A stretch of 64,000 bases of DNA from JANQJA01 sp965267485 (GTDB lineage Bacteria > Pseudomonadota > Gammaproteobacteria > Pseudomonadales > Azotimanducaceae): positions 2,604,001 to 2,668,000 of the forward strand of contig OZ254080.1 of NCBI GenBank assembly GCA_965267485.1, given 5' to 3'. This document shows positions 57,713 to 64,000 of the stretch, in pieces (the stretch's first letter is position 1; each line of letters begins with the position of its first letter). Under the pieces are notes generated by a model. It ran no database searches. It saw only the letters and a list, made by a program, of their open reading frames with translations, and had not been told where the DNA came from. The translations under genes were made by a program, and so were the position numbers.

Positions 57713-58936
57713 TCAGTCCAGCAATGCTTCCGCCTGCGCGACCTGCTCGCCGAGAATCTCGAGCCAATGCCGCACCTGAACGCGGCCGCCGTCGAGGTGC
57801 AGCTGGCAACCTACGTTGGCGGTTGCGACGACATCCGGTGCATCGACATCAAGTGCCTTGCGTTTCCGATCGCGCAATGCAGACGACATCTCAGGCTCCA
57901 GTATCGAATACGTTCCGGCCGAACCGCAACAGAGATGCGATTCATCAACGCGGACGACAGTCAGTCCGGCCGCCTGCAGGATGCCCTCAAACCCCGGCAG
58001 CCGCTGCCCATGCTGCAGCGTGCACGGCGTGTGGCAGGCAACGCGGAGCGGCGCCGCAGCAAACGTGAGCGGCGCCAGCAACTCGCTGGCATCGACACAG
58101 GCCGCGGCAAGCCGCTCCGCCCGTGGCAGGTACTCGGCATCGTGTTTGAGTGCGGCGGGATACTCCTTGATGGTGACGCCGCAGCCGCTGGCCGTCGAGA
58201 CAACCGCATCGACGTCATCGAGGTGCGGCAGGAGCTGATCGATCAGCGCCCTCATCCGTGCCCGTCCCGGCTCGTGTTCACCGAGATGGTAGTCGAGGGC
58301 GCCGCAGCAGCCCTCCCCGGCCGCGCGAACGACCTCGATATCGTGCATCGCCAACAGGTTCTCGAGGGCACGATTCACGTTGGGTGTCGCCGCGCGCTGT
58401 ACACATCCATCGAGTACCAGCACACGCCGCGTCGCGCTGTCCGATTTGACCCGCGTCACAGGCAGCAGGCGCTGACGGGGCGGCACATGCGCTCTGATGG
58501 AATTCGGCAGGACTCGACGCACACGCTGTCCGACTGCAAGCAGCAAACCAAACAGCCTCGGTCTCGGCACCACGGTGCGGAGGGCCATCGTCAGCCAGCG
58601 GCGACGGCGCGGCGCGTCGACCCGCTCCTGCAGGAACCCACGACCGATATCAATCAGGGCGCCGTACTCGACGCCGGACGGACACGCCGTCTCACAGGCG
58701 CGGCATGTCAGGCAGCGATCGAGATGCGGGCGTATCGACGGGTCGGCCTCACCGGATTCCAGCATCTCCTTGATCAGGTAGATCCGCCCCCGTGGGCCAT
58801 CGAGTTCGTCGCCCAGTATCTGGTAGGTCGGGCAGGTTGCCGTGCAGAATCCGCAGTGAACGCAGGCGCGCAGGATACGGTCAGCCTCTTTGCCCACGTC
58901 GGTTGCGATGATGTCCGGATGAAGGTTTGTCTGCAT
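57713..58936 (-). CDS. glcF: Glycolate oxidase iron-sulfur subunit GlcF
   Basis: 407 aa from ATG 58936 (MQTNLHPDIIATDVGKEADR). Two [4Fe-4S] motifs: CVHCGFCTATCPTY and CLTCRACETACPSGVEYG. Two CCG domains follow, with EGCCGALDYHLGEHE and SHLCCGSAGTYSILE, and an extra Cys-rich site VLVLDGCVQRAATP. It is the electron-transfer subunit, oxidising glycolate/D-lactate to quinone with GlcD and GlcE. It starts 2 bases after glcE. Confidence 0.94.
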   Translation of the reverse strand: MQTNLHPDIIATDVGKEADRILRACVHCGFCTATCPTYQILGDELDGPRGRIYLIKEMLESGEADPSIRPHLDRCLTCRACETACPSGVEYGALIDIGRGFLQERVDAPRRRRWLTMALRTVVPRPRLFGLLLAVGQRVRRVLPNSIRAHVPPRQRLLPVTRVKSDSATRRVLVLDGCVQRAATPNVNRALENLLAMHDIEVVRAAGEGCCGALDYHLGEHEPGRARMRALIDQLLPHLDDVDAVVSTASGCGVTIKEYPAALKHDAEYLPRAERLAAACVDASELLAPLTFAAAPLRVACHTPCTLQHGQRLPGFEGILQAAGLTVVRVDESHLCCGSAGTYSILEPEMSSALRDRKRKALDVDAPDVVATANVGCQLHLDGGRVQVRHWLEILGEQVAQAEALLD

Positions 58937-58938
58937 GA

Positions 58939-59958
58939 TCAGTCGAGAAGTCGGCCGGGATTGAAGCGATTGTCCGGATCGAAGGTCGTCTTGATGCGCT
59001 GGTGAATCTCGGCAACCGGGCTGCTGAGCGGGTGGCCGCGCGGCATACCTGCCGGCCCGCGAACCAGCGTCGCATGGCCGCTGCCGCCCAGACGGTCCCG
59101 GACGTTCGTGCCCGCTGCCGTAACCCACCGCAGCGCTCCGCCCCAGTCAATGACGCTCGCCTCGTCGATCAGCAGAGGCGACGCCGGTGCGACAGACACC
59201 CGCCACACTTCGGGCGCCGCATCGAAGCGCGAGTAGTCTGCCAGTTCGCGCCAGAGATCATCGCCGATCTCATCGCCGCCGAAGGATGCCCGTGCTGCAT
59301 CGACGGCCGCGGCTGCACCGGACCAGCGAATGGCAAGGCGACCCTCTGCCCACGCGAGGCCCGAGACCGGCAGTGAACGATTGGAGATATCGAGCATGAG
59401 TTCGTGCGCCTCGTGCCGGCCCTGCTCGAGCACCACGGTGATCTCGCACTCGGGGGCCGGCAGTGTTTTCAGGCTGACATCGGCAATCACCCCGAGCGTA
59501 CCCTGGGCACCGCACATCAGTCGCGAGACATCGAAGCCGGCGACGTTCTTCATCACCTGCCCACCGAACTCGAGATACTCACCGTCACCGGTCACGAGGC
59601 CGACCCCGAGCACAAAGTCCCGTACCGCGCCATACCAGGGTCGTCTGGCGCCGGATGTGGCACAGGCAACCGTGCCACCGAGCGTCGACTGGCCGGCAAA
59701 CGGGGGTGGGTCAAACGCGAGTATCTGGCCTTCCGCGCGAACGGTATCGAGCAGGGAGGCGATGGTCGTGCCGGCCTTTGCCCGGAGCACCAGTTCCTTC
59801 GGCTCGTAGCTGATGATCCCCGCGTGGGCCCGCATATCCAGCGGCGAACATGCCGGCGCAACAGGATCGAGAAATGAACGCTTCGATCCACCGCCAACAA
59901 TCTCAAGCGGCCCATCACCGCGGCTCACGATGCGGCAGATGTCATCAGGCGCTGACAT
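58939..59958 (-). CDS. glcE: Glycolate oxidase FAD-binding subunit GlcE
   Basis: 339 aa from ATG 59958 (MSAPDDICRIVSRGDGPLEI), whose G overlaps the glcD stop (TGATG). FAD-binding PCMH segments LEIVGGGSKRSFLDP, FDPPPFAGQSTLGGTVACAT, VMKNVAGFDVSRLMCGAQG and TLGVIADVSLKTLPAP. The short length relative to GlcD is typical of GlcE. Translation is coupled on both sides in the glcDEF operon. Confidence 0.93.
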   Translation of the reverse strand: MSAPDDICRIVSRGDGPLEIVGGGSKRSFLDPVAPACSPLDMRAHAGIISYEPKELVLRAKAGTTIASLLDTVRAEGQILAFDPPPFAGQSTLGGTVACATSGARRPWYGAVRDFVLGVGLVTGDGEYLEFGGQVMKNVAGFDVSRLMCGAQGTLGVIADVSLKTLPAPECEITVVLEQGRHEAHELMLDISNRSLPVSGLAWAEGRLAIRWSGAAAAVDAARASFGGDEIGDDLWRELADYSRFDAAPEVWRVSVAPASPLLIDEASVIDWGGALRWVTAAGTNVRDRLGGSGHATLVRGPAGMPRGHPLSSPVAEIHQRIKTTFDPDNRFNPGRLLD

Positions 59959-61421
59959 CAGAAACGTTCCAGTTCCGGAAACTTCACCTTGCCACGGTGA
60001 ACATGCATCGCCCCGAACTCCGCACACCGGTGCAGCGTCGGCACCGCCTTGCCAGGGTTGAGAATGCCGCGCGCGTCGAAGGCGTGCTTGATGCCATGAA
60101 ACAGCGACAGCTCCAGCGTGTTGAACTGCACGCACATCTGGTCGATCTTCTCGACGCCCACGCCGTGTTCGCCAGTGATCGTCCCGCCCTGCTGGATGCA
60201 GAGTTCCAGTATGGCGGCACCGAACGCCTCCGCCCGCTCGGTCTGCCCGGGCAGGTTCGCATCATAGAGAATGAGTGGATGGAGGTTACCGTCACCGGCG
60301 TGAAAGACATTGGCGACCCCCAGACCAAACTCGTCAGCGAGTTCGCTGATGCGTCGCAGTACGGCGCCGAGCGTGTGTCTCGGTATCGTACCGTCCATAC
60401 AGTAGTAGTCGGGCGCAATTCTCCCTACCGCCGGGAACGCTGCCTTTCTGCCCTGCCAGAGCCGTCCTCTGGCCGATGCATCCGTCGCCACCTCAATCTC
60501 GTTGGCGCCTCGGCCGGTCATGCAGGCGGTCAGGCGTTCGAGCTGCGTCTCGACCTCAGCGGCGGTGCCGTCGAGTTCACAAAGGAGCAGCGCCGCCGCC
60601 TCGACGGGGTAACCGACGCCGACGAAGGCTTCTGCGGCGCGTATCGCCGGGTTGTCCATCATCTCGAGCCCGGCCGGCAGGATACCGGCCGCGATGATGT
60701 CGCCAACGGCATCGGCCGCCGCCTCGACCGTACCGAACGCGGCCATCACCACGCAGACTTCCTCCGGCGCTGGCAGGAGCTGTACCGTCACCTCGACGAC
60801 GATGCCAAGAAGGCCCTCGGAGCCGTGCATCAGCGCCAGCAGGTCATAGCCGGGCGAGTCGAGCGCATCGCTGCCAATCTCGAAGCATTCCCCGGTGGCA
60901 GAGACGACTTTCAGCTTGCGGACATTGTGGACCGTCAGACCGTACTTGAGGCAATGCACTCCACCGGAATTCTCGGCGACGTTGCCGCCAATCGTGCAGG
61001 CGACCTGCGACGACGGATCAGGCGCGTAGTACAACCCGAGATCACGGACATGTTCGGTAATCCCCAGATTCGTCACACCTGGCTGCACCGTCGCTGTCCG
61101 GTTGCGGGTATCCACATCGAGCACCTGATTGAATTTGGAGAGAACAAGCAACACGCCTGCATCATGGGGCACGGCGCCGCCCGAGAGACCGGTGCCGGCG
61201 CCACGGGCGACGAGCGGCACCTCGTTGTCGTGGCAAAGGCGGACGATGGCCTGCACCTCACGCACCGTGTCCGGCAGGACGACGATCCACGGCAACTGGC
61301 GCTTGGCGGTCAACCCGTCGGTCTCGTAGACCTTGAGTCTCGCGGGTTCGGTGATGACATTGTCGCCGCTGATCTCGCGCAGCCGCGCAACGAAGGCTTC
61401 TGAATTCTGCATCCGGCGCAT
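59958..61421 (-). CDS. glcD: Glycolate oxidase FAD-linked catalytic subunit GlcD
   Basis: 487 aa from ATG 61421; the ATG at 61412 (MQNSEAFVARL, 484 aa) is a good alternative because the first ATG lies inside a TATAAT-like box. FAD motif RGAGTGLSGGAVPHDAGVLL and VQPGVTNLGITEHVRDLGLY, DPSSQVACTIGGNVAENSGG, catalytic region FHAGDGNLHPLILYD and GEHGVGVEKIDQM. It oxidises glycolate to glyoxylate. A marine heterotroph would use it for phytoplankton-derived glycolate. Confidence 0.93.
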   Translation of the reverse strand: MRRMQNSEAFVARLREISGDNVITEPARLKVYETDGLTAKRQLPWIVVLPDTVREVQAIVRLCHDNEVPLVARGAGTGLSGGAVPHDAGVLLVLSKFNQVLDVDTRNRTATVQPGVTNLGITEHVRDLGLYYAPDPSSQVACTIGGNVAENSGGVHCLKYGLTVHNVRKLKVVSATGECFEIGSDALDSPGYDLLALMHGSEGLLGIVVEVTVQLLPAPEEVCVVMAAFGTVEAAADAVGDIIAAGILPAGLEMMDNPAIRAAEAFVGVGYPVEAAALLLCELDGTAAEVETQLERLTACMTGRGANEIEVATDASARGRLWQGRKAAFPAVGRIAPDYYCMDGTIPRHTLGAVLRRISELADEFGLGVANVFHAGDGNLHPLILYDANLPGQTERAEAFGAAILELCIQQGGTITGEHGVGVEKIDQMCVQFNTLELSLFHGIKHAFDARGILNPGKAVPTLHRCAEFGAMHVHRGKVKFPELERF

Positions 61422-61442
61422 TATACGATTTAAAGTATAATG
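61419..61442. promoter_or_regulatory. Perfect inverted repeat carrying divergent -10-like boxes between glcD and ribB
   Basis: CATTATAC-GATTTAAA-GTATAATG: 8-base arms, 8-base spacer, 24 bases in all. Each arm contains TATAAT-like sequence on its outer side, on opposite strands. Good -35 hexamers are not present at the standard 17 bases on either side. The glcD ATG at 61419-61421 is part of the left arm. It may be a shared divergent promoter or an operator for a dimeric regulator. Confidence 0.4.
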
Positions 61443-61471
61443 CCGCGCTCACACACGCGCTGGAGAGCTTT

Positions 61472-62584
61472 GTGCCAATCAGCTCAGTCGAAGACATCCT
61501 CGACGACTTCCGTCAGGGCAAGATGGTGCTCATCATGGACGACGAGGATCGCGAGAACGAGGGCGACCTCATCATCGCAGCCGACGTCGTCACGCCCGAA
61601 CACATTACGTTTTTCGCGCGCTACGCGTGCGGCCTCATCTGCCTGACAATTACCGAGGAAAGGGCACGCCAGCTCAACCTGCCGCTGATGGTCGAAACCA
61701 ACAACTCGATGCACGAAACCAATTTCACGGTATCCATCGAAGCGGCCGACGGCATCACCACCGGCATTTCAGCTGCCGACCGCGCGCGAACCGTGCGTAT
61801 GGCCGTCGCGAAGAACGCACGCCCGGAAGACCTGGTACAGCCCGGCCACATCTTTCCCCTGATCGCAAAGCGCGGCGGTGTGCTCACCCGGGCAGGTCAC
61901 ACCGAGGCCGGCGTCGACCTCGCGCGCATGGCCGGCTATGAACCAGCCTCCGTGATCGTCGAAGTCATGAACGAAGATGGCACGATGGCCAAGCGGCCGG
62001 ACCTCGAGGCGTTCGCCGAGAAGCACGACATCAAGCTCGGCACCATCGCCGACCTGATCCACTATCGCACCCTGTACGACAAGACCATCGATCTGGTCGA
62101 CGAGAAGGAGATCACCACAACGAGCGGTGACTTCGTCATGCGCACCTACACCGACAAGATCTCGGATTGCGTTCACTATGCCCTCATCAAGGGAGAGATC
62201 AGCGAAGACGAGCCGTGCCTCGTTCGTGTCCAGACGCTCAACACGCTTCGTGACATCATCGGGACTGAACGGCCGGGCTATCGAAAGACCTGGGCGCTCA
62301 CCGACTCGATGGCGCGCGTCCAGCAGGAAGGCGCCGGCGTCATCGTGATCGTCGGCCAGGAATCGACGCAGGCCGATTCGCTCGCGCAGGTTGAGCACTT
62401 CCCGGAACTGCCACCCACTCAGCGAACCGGTGAGGATACGGGCGCGTACCGACTGATCGGTACCGGCTCACAGATCCTGCGGAACATCGGCGTGGGCAAG
62501 ATGCGCCTTTTGGCTTCACCCACCCGCTACAATGCAATCTCGGGATTCAACCTCGAGGTGGTCGAGTTCGTCGAGAATGAGTGA
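61472..62584 (+). CDS. ribB: RibB: 3,4-dihydroxy-2-butanone 4-phosphate synthase with a degenerate GTP cyclohydrolase II-like domain
   Basis: 370 aa, starting at GTG 61472 behind GGAGAG. The N-terminal DHBP synthase domain is intact: VLIMDDEDRENEGDLIIAAD, FARYACGLICLTITEERA, HIFPLIAKRGGVLTRAGHTE and ARMAGYEPASVIVEVMNEDG. The C-terminal half has the RibA fold outline, but where the zinc motif with three Cys and the catalytic region should be it reads DEPCLVRVQTLNTLRDIIG. GTP cyclohydrolase II activity is therefore unlikely. This hybrid is known in many proteobacteria, which carry an independent RibA elsewhere. It overlaps the downstream gene by 8 bases. Confidence 0.92.
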   Translation: MPISSVEDILDDFRQGKMVLIMDDEDRENEGDLIIAADVVTPEHITFFARYACGLICLTITEERARQLNLPLMVETNNSMHETNFTVSIEAADGITTGISAADRARTVRMAVAKNARPEDLVQPGHIFPLIAKRGGVLTRAGHTEAGVDLARMAGYEPASVIVEVMNEDGTMAKRPDLEAFAEKHDIKLGTIADLIHYRTLYDKTIDLVDEKEITTTSGDFVMRTYTDKISDCVHYALIKGEISEDEPCLVRVQTLNTLRDIIGTERPGYRKTWALTDSMARVQQEGAGVIVIVGQESTQADSLAQVEHFPELPPTQRTGEDTGAYRLIGTGSQILRNIGVGKMRLLASPTRYNAISGFNLEVVEFVENE

Positions 62585-63194
62585 GCTGAACCTGACGGTA
62601 GAGGACGATCCCGTACCCATCGTCAAGATCATGGCCGCGAGGTTCCGGCGCGCCATGCACCATCCGGACTTTCTCACCGCAGCGCGAGCGATGCGCGGCA
62701 AGCTCGGGCTCAAGTCATCAAAAGACCCGCAGGCGCTGACGATCGAACTGGGTGGGAACTCGATGCACCTCGTGCGCGGCATCGAACGCGCCGACGCGGT
62801 GATCGAGCTCGACCTCGACACCGGCAAGGTCGCGGGAATCCGTCGAGCCTGGCGCCACCCGCTCCTGATCTGGCGTGCCACGAAGCTGCTCGTCGACCCG
62901 CCGCGCAGTTGGCAGGACACGGCAAAACGATTCTGGTCGCTCGCCGCAACTCGCGAGGGCATGCCTGGCGGGATTCGGGTTCGCTCAACCGACGACAATG
63001 CTGAACTGCTGCTCGGCGACGACAGCGCCGATGTCGACATCGAAGGCAGCAGCGAGGCGCTCGCTGCCGTCTTCGGCGGCGATACGATCTTCGTCGAGGC
63101 GATCATTCGCGGCCGGATCCGGGCCGTCTGTTCCATGCAGCATCTTGCCATCATCAGCGAAGCCACCGTGCTGAACCTGCAGGGAGAACTGTAA
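62577..63194 (+). CDS. Hypothetical protein, possible SCP2-like sterol-carrier fold
   Basis: 205 aa from ATG 62577, overlapping ribB by 8 bases. No signal peptide or membrane segment. The C-terminal half (TKLLVDPPRSWQDTAKRFWS through EAIIRGRIRAVCSMQHLAI) has alternating beta-alpha character and an ILLGDDSADVDIEGSSEALAAV-like stretch resembling SCP2 lipid-transfer proteins, but this is a weak resemblance. Function unknown. It lies in one transcript with ribB and precedes the glutamine-synthetase-like gene. Confidence 0.6.
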   Translation: MSELNLTVEDDPVPIVKIMAARFRRAMHHPDFLTAARAMRGKLGLKSSKDPQALTIELGGNSMHLVRGIERADAVIELDLDTGKVAGIRRAWRHPLLIWRATKLLVDPPRSWQDTAKRFWSLAATREGMPGGIRVRSTDDNAELLLGDDSADVDIEGSSEALAAVFGGDTIFVEAIIRGRIRAVCSMQHLAIISEATVLNLQGEL

Positions 63195-64000
63195 GTGGAC
63201 GACAAGACACTCCAGGACTGGCTCGACCGCCACCACGTCGACGTCGTTCGAACGTTTGCCACCACGCTGGACGGGGCCGCTGTCGGCAAGTACGTCCACC
63301 GAAGCAAGTTCGCCAAATCGCTGCCCCAGGGGCACGCCATCGCCGATGTCGCCCCTTCGATGGACCTCACGGGCTCACCCCATCTGACGTTCTGGCACCC
63401 GGACCGCACCGGCGGCCTCGGCGACATGTACTTGCGCCCCGATCTCTCGACCCTGATCTCGGACGGTACCGACGCGAATCTCGGCCACTGCATGTGCGAC
63501 TTCACGACAGCAGACGGCAAGCCCTTCGATCTGTGTACGCGCTCGCTGCTGCGGCGCATGCTCGCCCGGCTCGGCGAGCACGGCTACTCGATGAAAGCGA
63601 CCTTCGAACTCGAGTTTTACCTGTATCAGGACTCGTTCGAAGAAATCCGGCGCAAGCAGTACCGCCATCTCAATCCGGTCACCACATCCCGGCACTCAAA
63701 CATCTACATCCTGCGCAATGCCTACCCGGCCACGCGGTTCATGAGTGAGGTGATCAGTCGTCTGGAGTGGAAAGGCATTGCCTGGGAAGGCTGGAATGAC
63801 GAGAACGGCGTCGGCCAGTTCGAGTTCAATCTCGAACCCACGGACCCGCTGACGGCCGCAGACAATCTCATGCGCACGCGCCAGATCATGTATGAAGTCG
63901 CGAAGGACATGGAGATGGCCGTGACGTTCATGGCGATGCCGCTCGCCGGGTTCGGCAGTGGCATGCACATCCACCACTCGCTGATGGATGCGGATGGTGC
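63195..64000 (+). CDS. Glutamine synthetase family protein, partial at the right edge
   Basis: Starts at GTG 63195, directly after the previous stop; 268 codons are visible before the edge. The N-terminal beta-grasp domain has VDVVRTFATTLDGAAVGKYV, and the catalytic domain begins TFELEFYLYQD (metal-binding Glu) and WEGWNDENGVGQFEFNLEPT, with GSGMHIHHSLMDAD (ATP/glutamate-site His). This form is the gamma-glutamylpolyamine-synthetase/GlnA-like III group, not classical GlnA. The acceptor amine is unknown. The 3' part is missing. Confidence 0.9.
   Translation, partial: MDDKTLQDWLDRHHVDVVRTFATTLDGAAVGKYVHRSKFAKSLPQGHAIADVAPSMDLTGSPHLTFWHPDRTGGLGDMYLRPDLSTLISDGTDANLGHCMCDFTTADGKPFDLCTRSLLRRMLARLGEHGYSMKATFELEFYLYQDSFEEIRRKQYRHLNPVTTSRHSNIYILRNAYPATRFMSEVISRLEWKGIAWEGWNDENGVGQFEFNLEPTDPLTAADNLMRTRQIMYEVAKDMEMAVTFMAMPLAGFGSGMHIHHSLMDADG

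Noticed and set aside
59850..61403. 517-codon plus-strand frame over glcD/glcE
   Set aside because: It is antisense to FAD-enzyme genes with intact motifs; composition is Arg/His-rich and there is no ribosome-binding site.
1..64000. tRNA, rRNA, CRISPR, transposase or integrase genes
   Set aside because: I found no convincing sequence for any of these. Short tRNA-like folds could be missed without a covariance search.

Overview
The window is GC-rich and tightly packed, with 61 protein genes on both strands, short gaps, many start/stop overlaps and no rRNA, tRNA, CRISPR array or insertion sequence that I could recognise. The gene set (RapA, Prc/Tsp, DUF3450, LemA-M48, DjlA-like, SlyD-like FKBP, NsrR with a quinol NO reductase, cytochrome cd1 nitrite reductase) and FNR/Dnr-type and NsrR-type operators point to a free-living gammaproteobacterium. 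A marine lipid-oxidising, facultatively denitrifying lineage such as Woeseiaceae or a neighbour fits, but this assignment is an inference from gene content, not a phylogeny.

Bases 1-10800 hold an acyl-CoA/lipid catabolism region: a MaoC hydratase cut by the left edge, two enoyl-CoA hydratase-fold proteins, two luciferase-like (LLM) flavin/F420 oxidoreductases of different subfamilies, an adjacent acyl-CoA dehydrogenase pair that looks like a heteromeric enzyme, a third acyl-CoA dehydrogenase, and a single-subunit molybdopterin oxidoreductase with its own MobA. Bases 10800-16400 hold DUF3450, a PPOX flavoprotein, a CYP153-like P450, an exported RidA-like protein, an unknown protein, a hydrolase/K+ channel pair and a YHS protein.

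Bases 16400-33000 are mostly housekeeping and envelope genes: M48 protease, LemA and DUF1244; RapA; SlyD-like FKBP; a bacterial homologue of the tRNA-queuosine mannosyltransferase; a ferredoxin/rubredoxin-type reductase; an ABC exporter followed by threonine ammonia-lyase; a two-FHA protein; LepB; a small membrane protein that seems to start at ATT; a Mip/FkpA-type FKBP; and Prc. Bases 33000-45100 hold a run of overlapping genes (gamma-glutamyltransferase, phosphomannomutase, DjlA-like, iodotyrosine deiodinase-like), then YcaQ, a PhyH dioxygenase with an acyl-CoA ligase, an erythromycin-esterase-like protein, SRAP, an aldo/keto reductase and an unusual ornithine-carbamoyltransferase-fold enzyme.

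Bases 45100-55740 are the most distinctive part, a nitrogen-oxide island: norB/norZ (qNOR), nsrR, nnrS, a nirS with an extra N-terminal cytochrome c domain, a TonB-dependent receptor placed as the likely leader gene of the nirS operon, an outer-membrane barrel protein and a LysR regulator. Two control regions in this island pair an FNR/Dnr box with NsrR-like operators at similar distances, which suggests one anaerobic, NO-responsive circuit controlling nitrite and NO reduction together with an outer-membrane uptake system. Bases 55740-64000 hold a small secreted protein, NhaD, glycolate oxidase glcDEF, a RibB whose GTP cyclohydrolase II-like half lacks its zinc motif, an unknown protein and a glutamine-synthetase-family gene cut by the right edge.
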